Source of the DNA: Clostridia bacterium
GTDB taxonomy: Bacteria > Bacillota > Clostridia > Christensenellales > Aristaeellaceae
Direction of reading: 5' to 3'
Length of the DNA stretch: 64,000 bases
NCBI GenBank assembly: GCA_017543905.1
Contig: JAFYFC010000009.1
Location: 20,421-84,420, forward strand
Position numbers and translations under genes: made by a program. The notes under the pieces were generated by a model. It saw nothing but the letters and a program-made list of their open reading frames with translations. It had not been told where the DNA came from and searched no databases. Shown piece after piece: positions 8,074-16,592 of this stretch (its first letter is position 1; each line of letters starts with the position of its first letter).

Positions 8074-9288
8074 TTATTCGCCCTCCTTCAGAAGCAGAGC
8101 CGCGTCCGTCCGGCTGATTATGCCAAGCGCGGCAAGGGAGCTGCACGCGGCGGCGAGCACTGCCGGAAGCAGCGCGGCAAGCGCCGTGAGCAGCATTTTT
8201 CCAAGCGGCGGCAGCACGAAGGTAACGTTCATACGCCCGGCTATGAGACCGCCGAAGGCGCACAGCAGGACGCCGGATACGATTATGCCGATAAGTCCGC
8301 CTGCAAGATTTGCCGCCAGCGCTTCCGTGACCGCGATGCGGGACAGTATGCGCCTGTCCGCGCCCATCGCCCTGAGCGCGGCGAATTCTTTTTTGCGCTC
8401 GTTTATCATGAACGCGAAGAACAATACCGCCATGAACAGTCCCGGCAGCCAGAACGCGAGCATGAGCGCCTTAACCGCGGAGGATACGTGTCTGAGTCCG
8501 TCCGCTATGCCGGAGAGCATACCCGCTGCCGTGACCGCGCTCACTCCGCCTATGCGGGCGCGTATCTCGCTGGCCACGCTTTCCGCGTCATAGCCCTCCT
8601 TTACGCGTACCAGCACGGACGAAACCGACCTGTCGCCGTCAAAATCGGCGTATTTGAACAGCCCCATACTGCGGCAGGCGTCTATCAGCGCACGGCAGGT
8701 GTCGAAATTCATGTATACGGCGCTGTCCAGCGCGGAGCCGGTGGGCGCGAACTGACCTATCACGCTGCACTCGCTGTCGTAAAAGCGGATAACGGCGTTG
8801 TCTGCGCTCGGCCAGCTGACGCTGCTGCCTATTATTACGTCCATAAGCCCCATTTCGCGCGTCGTGCCTGTGTCGGCGATCCACGGCTGCACGGTAAAAT
8901 CCGTGGCGGGATCGAAGGCGATCAGCTGCAGCCGCGCCGAGCAGCAGCCGGCCTTTGCCGAGGCGAGGAACAGCTGGGGCGAGGCCGCTGCCACGCCCTC
9001 GATACTGCGTATCTGCTCCAGCACGTCTGAGTCCATGTAAAAATAGCCGGGCTCGGCCTTGATCAGCGCCGTCTGCGCGTCGAATTCGTTTTTCGCGCTT
9101 TCGGGCGTTACCATTATGTCCGCGCCGAGACGCGCTCTCACGGTTTCAAGCCCGCCGCGCACGGCTCCGGTCAATAGCAGCCCGCCGAATACTGCCGCGG
9201 ACGTCAGCGCCGCAAACAGTATTATCGCAGCGCTGCGCGAGGCATACCCTCTTAGGTTGCGAAGGGGCAGCTTTCTGACAGAGAGCAC
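8074..9288 (-). CDS. FtsX-type ABC permease, second of a pair
   Basis: The start chosen is GTG at 9286-9288, because AGGAGGA (9295-9301) lies at ideal spacing and the protein then begins directly with the cytoplasmic segment VLSVRKLPLRNLRGY before the first membrane helix. The frame is also open upstream but without a ribosome site there. The 404-residue product has one helix at ~20-42, an outer domain to ~265, and three helices in the last third. A charged loop, FMINERKKEFAALRAMGAD, is typical of FtsX/MacB permeases. It resembles the neighbouring permease at 9318-10544, including the DIxVxP and FDTC/TFNSL segments, so the two probably arose by duplication and form a heterodimer with the ATPase downstream. 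Confidence 0.87.
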   Translation of the reverse strand: MLSVRKLPLRNLRGYASRSAAIILFAALTSAAVFGGLLLTGAVRGGLETVRARLGADIMVTPESAKNEFDAQTALIKAEPGYFYMDSDVLEQIRSIEGVAAASPQLFLASAKAGCCSARLQLIAFDPATDFTVQPWIADTGTTREMGLMDVIIGSSVSWPSADNAVIRFYDSECSVIGQFAPTGSALDSAVYMNFDTCRALIDACRSMGLFKYADFDGDRSVSSVLVRVKEGYDAESVASEIRARIGGVSAVTAAGMLSGIADGLRHVSSAVKALMLAFWLPGLFMAVLFFAFMINERKKEFAALRAMGADRRILSRIAVTEALAANLAGGLIGIIVSGVLLCAFGGLIAGRMNVTFVLPPLGKMLLTALAALLPAVLAAACSSLAALGIISRTDAALLLKEGE

Positions 9289-9317
9289 GGCGCATTCCTC
9301 CTTTATTATATGTCTGA

Positions 9318-10544
9318 TTATATGTTCAGCAGCAGTGCGTTTTCGGTCTTTGCGGCGCGGCGGACGGCGAAAAAGGCGGCTGCGCAGCCGGCAGTCACGC
9401 TCACGCATACGCTGGCGAGAGCGCCTGAGGCCAGCGCCGAAAGGCTTAAATCCGTAGACGGCAGCGCACAGAGCACGCACGCGCCGAGCGCCGTGCCGAC
9501 TATAGCTCCCGCGCCGTAAACGAGCAGCGCCTCAAGCAGCATTTCCCGCCTCACGAGAGCGCGGGACGCGCCGATCAGGCGCCACACCTGCATTTCGCGC
9601 CTGCGCTCCTTCGTCATGGCGTTTTCCGCAATCACGAGCGCCGTCAGCAGCATCGTCCAGATCGCCGCCGTCGCCGCCTGCGTAAGGCGCAGGCTTTCCT
9701 GCATGCTCTGCGCGGCCCCGCTGAGCGACTCGTCGCTGCGCACTGCCTTTACCTTGCGTATATATTTATTGATCCAGTTCGTCACGCTGTCCAGAGCGCT
9801 TTTGTCGTCTACGCGAAGCAGCGCCACGGAATAATCCTTTTCCGCGTCGACGCCCGCGTAGGCGCTTATGCCGGCCTCGGCGGCTGCGCTTATCAGGCTG
9901 TTAAACGTCTGCGTATCCGTAAACACCATACTGTCCAGCGCGGAGTCTGTGCGCGTCAGGCGCGCATCTATTGGCCAGCTTTTGCCGAAGAGCGAGACTT
10001 CCGACCTGCCCTCACACACGTCGCACCCCGCGATCACGCTGCCCGGGCGCAGCACGTCGGCGCTGCCGCCGCTCAGCCACGGGGAAACGGCGAAGTCCGT
10101 CTGCGGCTCGAAGCCCGCGATCCACGTCGCCTGTTCGGAGGCGGCGTCCCGCATATATATCTGATAGGAAACGGCGCTTACGCCCTCGCACTCGATGAGG
10201 CCCTTGAGACTCGAGCGGGGCTTGCGCACGTCCACCGGCGTGCCCTGCATTACGAGGCTGCCAGCTGAAAGCCGGCTCATCGCGGCGGACGGATACACGA
10301 GTATGTCCGCGCCGAGCCGCGCCTGTGCAAGCTCGGCCTCCTGGCGGGCGGCACGCGAAAACGCTGTGCCCGTAAATATGCAGGCGGCCTGCGCGGCGGC
10401 CAGAAGCAGCAGAATAAGCGCGCGCAGGGGATGAGCGCGAAGGCTCTTTACCGCTATGCGGCGCAGCCTCAGGCCGTGCTTCATGTGCGCCCGCCCTGCC
10501 CTGAAACGCGCGCGGACGCTGCCGCCGCGGGGTGCCTCATGCAT
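9318..10544 (-). CDS. FtsX-type ABC permease, first of a pair
   Basis: The 408-residue product has the one-plus-three helix topology of FtsX-like permeases. It has a first helix near residues 40-62, an outer domain with LGADILVYP, a coupling loop (MTKERRREMQVWRLIGAS), and C-terminal helices. Two starts are possible. ATG 10544 sits immediately after the stop of the DUF4418-like gene and would rely on translational coupling. ATG 10484 (MKHGLRLRRIAVKSL) gives the usual short N-terminus. The latter looks more natural for the family, but neither has a strong ribosome site. The gene is 29 bases upstream of its partner permease and belongs to the operon starting at 10941. Confidence 0.85.
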   Translation of the reverse strand: MHEAPRGGSVRARFRAGRAHMKHGLRLRRIAVKSLRAHPLRALILLLLAAAQAACIFTGTAFSRAARQEAELAQARLGADILVYPSAAMSRLSAGSLVMQGTPVDVRKPRSSLKGLIECEGVSAVSYQIYMRDAASEQATWIAGFEPQTDFAVSPWLSGGSADVLRPGSVIAGCDVCEGRSEVSLFGKSWPIDARLTRTDSALDSMVFTDTQTFNSLISAAAEAGISAYAGVDAEKDYSVALLRVDDKSALDSVTNWINKYIRKVKAVRSDESLSGAAQSMQESLRLTQAATAAIWTMLLTALVIAENAMTKERRREMQVWRLIGASRALVRREMLLEALLVYGAGAIVGTALGACVLCALPSTDLSLSALASGALASVCVSVTAGCAAAFFAVRRAAKTENALLLNI

Positions 10545-10545
10545 T

Positions 10546-10941
10546 TCATTTTGCTTTTGCGGCGCTTAAAAGCCCCGGTACGCAGCTCACGGCGATCAGT
10601 ACGGCCATGACCCGCGCAAACGGCTGAAGCGCGGTATAGCAGCTGTGCGTTTTGAGCATGCACATGGGCAGCAGAGTGCCCGGCAGCAGAAAGACCGCCG
10701 CGCAAAGCGCGACAGCGGCGCAGTTCAGAATGATACGTACCGTTTTGCCGCGGACGAGCCCCTGCAGCACCAGCAGCGCCGTCAGGACGGCGGCTGAGAG
10801 CGTCACGGCGTCCTGCGCGCGGCGGCAGCGCATCCAGCTGCCGTCGGGCAGCGCGCCGCACGCGCTGAAAACGCTGACTGAGCCGAGCGCGAGCAGCAGA
10901 GCGAGCGTTGCGGGCAAAAACGTCAAAAAGTATTTCTTCAT
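10546..10941 (-). CDS. DUF4418-like small membrane protein, first gene of ABC operon
   Basis: The 131-residue protein has four predicted membrane segments (about 5-25, 47-65, 70-92, 108-128). Conserved-looking motifs are ACGALPDGSWMRC between helices 1 and 2, and MCMLKTHSCYT between helices 3 and 4. From memory these resemble DUF4418 proteins, which are found beside FtsX-type ABC genes in anaerobic Firmicutes; function is unknown. The Cys and His residues in the two loops (C-S-A-C, W-M-R-C, C-M-x-x-H-x-C) could form a metal or redox site, which fits its position right behind two metal-type operators. The family label is less sure than the topology. Confidence 0.6.
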   Translation of the reverse strand: MKKYFLTFLPATLALLLALGSVSVFSACGALPDGSWMRCRRAQDAVTLSAAVLTALLVLQGLVRGKTVRIILNCAAVALCAAVFLLPGTLLPMCMLKTHSCYTALQPFARVMAVLIAVSCVPGLLSAAKAK

Positions 10942-10980
10942 ATCGTGTGACCTCGCAGTCGTTTCGTAGGTACGCTTGTG

Positions 10981-11032
10981 TTAGCTAAAGCTAATCGCGC
11001 TATATATTAGCCTGCGCTAACAATTTTGTCAA
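10981..11032 (-). promoter_or_regulatory. Promoter with two TTAG-N6-CTAA operators for the DUF4418/ABC operon
   Basis: On the minus strand a -35 TTGACA (11027-11032) is followed after 17 bases by a -10 TAATAT. A perfect TTAG-N6-CTAA site (11007-11020) fills the spacer and a second perfect site lies at 10981-10994 near the expected start. The arrangement is nearly identical to the iron-operon promoter at 7315-7397. The rest of the gap (11033-11233) shows no gene and no clear terminator. Confidence 0.78.
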
Positions 11033-11233
11033 TACGTTTTCGAATGTTATTATATGCAAACTTTTTGCGGCTCTCCGGCGAAACGCGCCCGATAGGAGAC
11101 AGGAAGTTTGCCGTGCTTAATCGCCGTATCGCGCATGCGGAGCGTTTGCGGACTGTCCGTTACTGCGGAACAAAGAGACCGCAGACGGATCAGCGGGAAG
11201 CCCCGGCTCCGGACGGCTTCGCGTGTGCGTTCG

Positions 11234-11638
11234 TCAGTCCCGTTTCCGGTATCCCCTGAAGCACAGCCCGGCGAAAACCGCGCAGAGCGCGGCTCCCGGC
11301 AGCATAAGTACGGGATATACGCCGTTTGACCCGCTTATCAAACCGACTACGGCGGTCGGCACGCCCGCGATACCGCCCAGCGTCAGCGCGCCGAAGCCCC
11401 GGTACAGACGCTTTTTCGTCAGCACGCGGTCAAGCCCCGCGACGCGCTCGCTTATCAGTTCGGCGACGCCGGTCAGCATAAACAGCGCGGGAAGCGCGGC
11501 CAGCACGGAGAAGGCGTTAAAGCCCTGCTTAAGGCAGAGTACCGTGCACACCGTCCATACTATCCAGCCTGCGTTTCCGGGCAGGTCGTAGGCCATCCAG
11601 CGGGCGGTGGAAAGCTTCGTTTCGTACAGCTCGTTCAT
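11234..11638 (-). CDS. Small membrane protein, unknown function
   Basis: The 134-residue protein has about four hydrophobic segments (roughly 22-40, 44-62, 82-100, 107-125), a basic C-terminus (RGYRKRD), and no family that I recognise. It begins 13 bases after the ZIP transporter stop, with a weak AGGAC ribosome site, and is the last gene of the methyltransferase-ZIP operon. No motifs point to an activity. Its only hint is co-transcription with a metal transporter under metal-type operators. Confidence refers to its being a real gene. Confidence 0.65.
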   Translation of the reverse strand: MNELYETKLSTARWMAYDLPGNAGWIVWTVCTVLCLKQGFNAFSVLAALPALFMLTGVAELISERVAGLDRVLTKKRLYRGFGALTLGGIAGVPTAVVGLISGSNGVYPVLMLPGAALCAVFAGLCFRGYRKRD

Positions 11639-11650
11639 TTTGCGGTGTCC

Positions 11651-12430
11651 TCAGCCCAGCGTTACGTCGAGTATCATCATAAGCACGAAGCCCAGCGCGA
11701 ATGACACCGTGCCGACGTTCGAATGCTTTCCCTCTGACATTTCGGGGATCAGCTCCTCCACCACCACGTACATCATCGCTCCGGCGGCGAAGGCGAGAAA
11801 ATAAGGCAGCACCGGCGTGAGCAGTTCCGCTGCCAGCAGCGTTATAAGAGCGGCGACAGGCTCCACGACCCCGGACAGCACGCCCATCAGAAAGGTTTTG
11901 CCCCTGCGCATGCCCTCCGCGAGCAGCGGCATGGACACGATCGCGCCCTCCGGAAAATTCTGGATCGCGATGCCGATCGCGAGCGCCAGCGCGCCCGCGG
12001 CGGTTATGCCGCTTTCGTGCGTCAGAAAGCCCGCGTACACCACGCCCACCGCCATGCCCTCGGGTATATTGTGCAGCGTCACGGCCAGTATCAGCTTGGT
12101 GGTGCGCCTGATGCGGCTGGGCGGCCCCTCGTGCTGCCTGTCCATGTGCATGTGCGGGGTCACTACGTCCAGCGCCAGCAGAAAGCCCACGCCTGCGAGG
12201 AAGCCTACGGACGCCGGGACGAACGAAAGCGCGCCCATATCCGCGCTGTTCTCAAGCGCCGGCTGCAGAAGGCTCCAAAACGAGGCCGCCACCATGACGC
12301 CCGCCGCGAAGCCCGTGAGCGCCTTCTGCGTGCCGGAGGAAAGCTGCTTTTTAAGAAGGTACACCATGCCCGCTCCGAGGCTTGTGCCCAGAAAGGGTAT
12401 AAGCAGACCTGCCGCTGTATTAAAGCTCAT
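11651..12430 (-). CDS. ZIP-family metal transporter
   Basis: The 259-residue protein has eight hydrophobic segments. It has the ZIP signature HNIPEGMAVGVVYAG in the fourth helix region (near residue 117) and QNFPEG in the fifth, which together form the metal site of ZupT-like transporters. A loop between helices 3 and 4 holds HMHMDRQHEG, the usual His-rich stretch. ZIP proteins of this type import Zn2+, Fe2+ or Mn2+. The start at 12430 follows AAAGGAG. It lies 129 bases after a methyltransferase gene and probably shares the operator-bearing promoter at 13301-13426, which would make it a metal-repressed importer. Which metal is imported cannot be read from the sequence. Confidence 0.92.
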   Translation of the reverse strand: MSFNTAAGLLIPFLGTSLGAGMVYLLKKQLSSGTQKALTGFAAGVMVAASFWSLLQPALENSADMGALSFVPASVGFLAGVGFLLALDVVTPHMHMDRQHEGPPSRIRRTTKLILAVTLHNIPEGMAVGVVYAGFLTHESGITAAGALALAIGIAIQNFPEGAIVSMPLLAEGMRRGKTFLMGVLSGVVEPVAALITLLAAELLTPVLPYFLAFAAGAMMYVVVEELIPEMSEGKHSNVGTVSFALGFVLMMILDVTLG

Positions 12431-12559
12431 ACGCGCCTCTCCTTTCGCTTCTTAAAAGCGCCGTGTCCGACACCGCCCTTCGCGCCCTGGCGGAGCTCTT
12501 CGTCAATCTGCGCGGGCGGTATCGATACGGCGTTTGTAATCAGTTTGCATGGACAGCCC

Positions 12560-13186
12560 TTACTGCTTTTTCGCAAGCACGGTTATCCAGGGCTTTGACG
12601 GGTGGCGGTCGCACGTCACGACCGAAAACCCTGCCGCGCGCAGTGCGGCTTCGATTTCCTCCGCCGTAAAGCAGCGCATGCCGTCGATGATTTTTTCAAA
12701 TTTCTTGCCGGAGGCGTCCAAACCGTCAGACTCGTTGCAGATCATGAAATACCCGCCCGGCCTGAGCACCCTTGCGGCCTCCGCGAAGCAGTTTTCCAGT
12801 CCCGGCCAGAAGTAGACGGTTTCAAAAGCGGTAGCCAGATCGAAGCAGGAGTCTGGAAGCGCCAGGGCCGATACGTTTCCCTGCTGTACGCGGCAGCGTC
12901 CGCTTTCGACGGCGGTTTTGTTGTACACACGCGCCTTTTCCACGGACAGCTCGGAATAATCGATCGCCGTCACATGCGCCTGCGGGTATTTTTTAAGCAG
13001 CTCTCCGGCGTTGCGCCCGCCGCCGCAGCCCAGATCCACAACTGCTTCAGGCGTCAGCGGCGGCAAATGCGCAAAGCCCCAGTCGGCCAACTGCGAATGC
13101 CCCGAATTCATGCTGTTTAGCATCAGCTTTCCGAGGAAGCCTTCCGGCTTTCTGGTCTGGCTTACGAATCTCCTGAACAGTCCCAT
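12560..13186 (-). CDS. Class I SAM-dependent methyltransferase
   Basis: The 208-residue protein shows the SAM-binding motif I VDLGCGGGRNAG (about 50-61), a motif II acidic residue in AIDYSELSVEKAR, and the later PDSCFDLATAFETVYFW and RVLRPGGYFMICNE segments of the Methyltransf_11 group. The substrate cannot be told. Its N-terminus (MGLFRRFVSQTRKPEGFLGKL) is common in small Clostridial methyltransferases found beside metal transport genes. It is the first gene of the operon leading to the ZIP transporter. The ~210-base region upstream contains two copies of the TTAG-N6-CTAA-type operator. Confidence 0.85.
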   Translation of the reverse strand: MGLFRRFVSQTRKPEGFLGKLMLNSMNSGHSQLADWGFAHLPPLTPEAVVDLGCGGGRNAGELLKKYPQAHVTAIDYSELSVEKARVYNKTAVESGRCRVQQGNVSALALPDSCFDLATAFETVYFWPGLENCFAEAARVLRPGGYFMICNESDGLDASGKKFEKIIDGMRCFTAEEIEAALRAAGFSVVTCDRHPSKPWITVLAKKQ

Positions 13187-13300
13187 CGTCTCAAACCTCT
13201 CTCACGATTCAAATATTTCAGCGCCCTGAAGCGTTAAGCGTATCCCGCCGGGCGTCCGGCTGCGGTTTCCGAACGGCGCGCCGCTTTTATTGCGATTGCG

Positions 13301-13426
13301 TTAGCACTGGCTAACATATCCGCAAAAAATAAAGTCCTCACGTTTGGCGGACGATGCTGCGCTCGAAGCGTTCAAGTTAGCCATAGCTTACAATCCGCAT
13401 TATACGCCCTTCCTCTCAAAAAGCAA
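13301..13426 (-). promoter_or_regulatory. Promoter and two TTAG-N6-CTAA-type operators for the methyltransferase-ZIP operon
   Basis: On the minus strand a -35 TTGCTT (13421-13426) and a -10 TATAAT (13399-13404) are 16 bases apart. An operator-like TTAG-N6-CTTA lies just downstream of the -10 (13377-13390), and a perfect TTAG-N6-CTAA lies at 13301-13314, still upstream of the gene start at 13186. The leader between operator and gene holds no other evident element. Confidence 0.65.
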
Positions 13427-13576
13427 GCGATTTTTTTGTAAAACGCTTCCGCCGCAGACAGGGGACGCTGCCGCACGGGATTATCCTGTTTTTATGCGAG
13501 CGGGTACGGCGCAGCGGCGCGTGCGGAAACCTTGTTTACACGGGCGGCGCGGGGCAGCTTATTTATGGTGAACAGC

Positions 13577-13605
13577 TTGATGAAAGCGGCGACGTCGTTT
13601 ATAAT
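13577..13605 (+). promoter_or_regulatory. Upstream promoter of the DUF5696/ABC operon
   Basis: TTGATG (13577-13582) and TATAAT (13600-13605) are exactly 17 bases apart. The site lies in the gap between the divergent methyltransferase promoter and the binding-protein gene. It would give a leader of about 175 bases. Confidence 0.5.
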
Positions 13606-13649
13606 AATACGCGTATGCATTCGTCGGCTGCGCGTTGCAAAGTAAACGT

Positions 13650-13678
13650 TTGCGTAAGCGGGAAACATTCGTTATAAT
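13650..13678 (+). promoter_or_regulatory. Second, tandem promoter of the DUF5696/ABC operon
   Basis: TTGCGT (13650-13655) and TATAAT (13673-13678) are 17 bases apart, 73 bases downstream of the first promoter. It is the closest good promoter to the GTG start at 13788. No terminator was seen between the two. Confidence 0.55.
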
Positions 13679-13787
13679 ACAGGCATTAAGCCGGGATTGC
13701 GCTTTTGCGCTTTTATGCTTACAATACGGGCGTAAACAGCTTAAATCCGCCCGTGTACGGTTTGGAACGGAGGGAGGTGCGTCAAGC

Positions 13788-16592
13788 GTGGGAATGAAAC
13801 GCGCGTGCATGCTCGCGCTATTGCTCGCGCTGTGCGCGCTGCTTTGCGCCGCAGGGGAAACGCTGTCTGAGCGCGTCACCTATGCCGACTGCCTCCTTAT
13901 GTATGCGGACGCGCCGGCGCCCGATCTGCGCGCGGACGCTCTGCCGCTTGGCGATACGCAGGAGCTGGACGGCGAGCGCGCGCTGATCGCACGCGAGGGC
14001 GAGACGGTCTCGTTTTTGCTTCCTGTCGAGAGTGCGGGGCTGTATCAGATCGGCGTCCGCTGCTATCCCCTTGAGGACAAGGGGCTGAATATCGAATTTT
14101 CGCTCGCCGTGGACGGAAAGCTGCCCTTTGCCGAGGCGGAGTACAACACGCTCAGCCGCATCTGGGCGGACAACGCCGCGCCGGGCAGTCTGCGCGACGC
14201 CGCGGGCAACGACATAATCCCCGGCCAGCACGAGGAGCCGGAGTGGTACGACACCTATATAGAGGACCATACGGGCACGTACTCGGGCGCCTACCGCTTT
14301 TATCTGACGCGGGGCGAGCACACCGTAACGCTCAAAGCGCGCCGCGAGATACTGGCTGTGTGCGCGCTGTGGGCGGAAAATCCGCCGGAGCCGCCCGCCT
14401 ACGCGGACGTGCTTGCCGCCTACGCGCGCGCGGGCTATACCGCGGCGAAGGCGGGCACCGTCATGATCGAGGCGGAGCAAGCCGCCCGCAGATCGGACGC
14501 GGTGCTCTACGCCCGCACGGACCGCTCCTCGCCCCTCACCACGCCCTACAGCACGATGGAAACGCGCCTTAATACGATAGGCGGCGGCAGCTGGAATACG
14601 CAGGGACAGTGGATAGAGTGGGAGTTCGACGCGCCGGCAGACGGCCTGTACCGTATCGCGCTGCGCGCAAGGCAGGACCTTATAAGCGGCTCCTTCACCA
14701 CGCGCAGACTGTATATAGACGGCGCTCTGCCCTTCAGGGAGGCGGGCGACCTGCGCGTGAATTACGACACGGGCTGGCAGAATATCGAATTGCCCTACGA
14801 CGTATACCTGAGCGCGGGCAGACATACCTTGCGCATGGAGGCGACCATAGGCGCGCTCAGCGATATAGTGTCGCAGATAGACGCGGGCGTGTACGAGCTG
14901 AACGAGGCCTACCGCCGCATAGTGATGCTCACGGGCACCTCGCCGGATACCTACCGCGATTACAAGCTGGACGTGAACATACCCGAGGTGTTCGGGGTCT
15001 TCGAAAAAAACGCTTCTCGCCTCAGGCAGTGCGACGAAATGCTGCTTTCGCTCACGGGCAAGCGCGGCAGCATGAACGGCATACTGCAGACCCTCGCAAA
15101 GCAGCTGGAGGAGTTCTGCGAAAAGCCGGAAACCGTGCCAAAGCGCCTCTCCTCCTACAAAAGCAACGTAGGCTCGCTGGGCTCGTGGCTGATACAGATA
15201 AAGCAGCTGCCCCTTGAAATCGACAAAATATACGTCATGGGCGGCGAAGCGGGGGAATTGCAAAACGCGGAGGCGGGCTTTTTCCGGCAGGTGGGGCACG
15301 AGCTTTCGCTGTTTTATTCCTCCTTCGCGGTGGACTATTCCGTGATCGGAACGCTTGAAAACGACAAAAAGGCCCGCGTGACCGAGGTATGGGTATCGGC
15401 CGGCCGCGATCAGGCCAATATAATAAAGCAGCTTATCGACAATTACTTTACTCCCGCAACCGGCATTTCCGTAAACCTGAAGCTCGTGCAGGGGCAGCTT
15501 ATGAACGCTACCGCGGCGGGCGCGGGGCCGGACGTGGCGCTGCAGCTCGGAAACGCCGAGCCTGTGAATTACGCGGTGCGCGGCGCGGCGTACGATCTTA
15601 CGCAGTTTCCCGATTACGATGAGGTCGCCTCGCGCTTCCGCGCCAGCGCGCTGACGCCCTACCGCCTGGAGGGCGGCGTTTACGCCCTGCCGGAGACGCA
15701 GACCTTTTCCGTTATGTTCTGCCGCACGGACGTGCTGGACGAACTGGGACTGGAGGCGCCCGAGACCTGGGAGGAGCTGTTCCACGTGGTTGGACGCCTG
15801 CAGCGCAAAAACATGACCGTGGGCATTCAGCCGCCCAACAGCGCGGCGGGCTCCTACAACGCGCTGTCCACGATGGCGATGCTTCTGTATCAGCGCGGCG
15901 GGGAAATGTATCTGGACGGCAGCAAGCGCAGCGGGCTGTCCTCGCTGGAGGCGCGCGAGGCGTTTTCGATGTGGGTGTCGCTGTACATAGACTACGAGCT
16001 GCCCGTAAAATACGACGCGCTTACCCGCTTCCGCAGCGGCGAGATGCCCGTGCTCATAGAGGATTTCACGTTTTACAATCTTTTGCAGGTGGCCGCGCCG
16101 GAAATACGCGGCATGTGGAGCTTCACGCGCGTGCCGGGCACGACGCGAGAGGACGGTAGCGTTGATCACAGCGTATCCGGCACGGGCATATGCTGCATGC
16201 TTATGAGCGCGGCGAAGGACAAGGACGCCGCGTGGGAATTCATGAAATGGTGGACGAGCGCCGAGGTGCAGACGCGCTACGGCCGTGACATCGAAAACCA
16301 GCTGGGCGTATCCGCGCGCTATCCCTCCGCGAACGTGGACGCGTTTGCGAACATGCCCTGGTCCGCGTCGGAGCTTGCGCTTCTGAACGCGCAGTGGCCG
16401 ACGGTCAGAGGGATACCGGAGGTGCCGGGCGGCTACTTTACCGCGCGCCATCTGAACAACGCCTTCCGGCGCGTCATAAACTACAAAGAGGACCCCGGCG
16501 AGACGCTTATGGACTACGTAAAGAACATAGACGCGGAGATAAGCATAAAGCGCCGGGAATTCGGGCTGGAGGTGTACGATGACGCGCGCTGA
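13788..16592 (+). CDS. Extracellular sugar-binding protein with N-terminal carbohydrate-binding-like modules
   Basis: GTG 13788 is preferred because GGGAGG (13772-13777) precedes it; ATG 13794 is the alternative. The 934-residue product starts with a signal peptide (to about residue 24). Two beta-sandwich-like segments follow (about 55-185 and 215-355, the second opening with VMIEAEQ, typical of CBM6/CBM35-type modules). Next comes a helical stretch (~380-500), then a family 1 solute-binding domain (~525-925) with LGLEAPETWEEL and AWEFMKWWTS. Binding proteins are normally ~420 residues, so more than half of this one is extra. It leads an operon with two permease pairs; its 3' end overlaps the first permease by 14 bases. 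The ligand is probably an oligosaccharide. Confidence 0.85.
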   Translation: MGMKRACMLALLLALCALLCAAGETLSERVTYADCLLMYADAPAPDLRADALPLGDTQELDGERALIAREGETVSFLLPVESAGLYQIGVRCYPLEDKGLNIEFSLAVDGKLPFAEAEYNTLSRIWADNAAPGSLRDAAGNDIIPGQHEEPEWYDTYIEDHTGTYSGAYRFYLTRGEHTVTLKARREILAVCALWAENPPEPPAYADVLAAYARAGYTAAKAGTVMIEAEQAARRSDAVLYARTDRSSPLTTPYSTMETRLNTIGGGSWNTQGQWIEWEFDAPADGLYRIALRARQDLISGSFTTRRLYIDGALPFREAGDLRVNYDTGWQNIELPYDVYLSAGRHTLRMEATIGALSDIVSQIDAGVYELNEAYRRIVMLTGTSPDTYRDYKLDVNIPEVFGVFEKNASRLRQCDEMLLSLTGKRGSMNGILQTLAKQLEEFCEKPETVPKRLSSYKSNVGSLGSWLIQIKQLPLEIDKIYVMGGEAGELQNAEAGFFRQVGHELSLFYSSFAVDYSVIGTLENDKKARVTEVWVSAGRDQANIIKQLIDNYFTPATGISVNLKLVQGQLMNATAAGAGPDVALQLGNAEPVNYAVRGAAYDLTQFPDYDEVASRFRASALTPYRLEGGVYALPETQTFSVMFCRTDVLDELGLEAPETWEELFHVVGRLQRKNMTVGIQPPNSAAGSYNALSTMAMLLYQRGGEMYLDGSKRSGLSSLEAREAFSMWVSLYIDYELPVKYDALTRFRSGEMPVLIEDFTFYNLLQVAAPEIRGMWSFTRVPGTTREDGSVDHSVSGTGICCMLMSAAKDKDAAWEFMKWWTSAEVQTRYGRDIENQLGVSARYPSANVDAFANMPWSASELALLNAQWPTVRGIPEVPGGYFTARHLNNAFRRVINYKEDPGETLMDYVKNIDAEISIKRREFGLEVYDDAR

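Noticed and set aside
8074..9480. Longer permease start at 9480
   Set aside because: The extra N-terminus lies inside the upstream permease and lacks a ribosome site; GTG 9288 has an ideal one.
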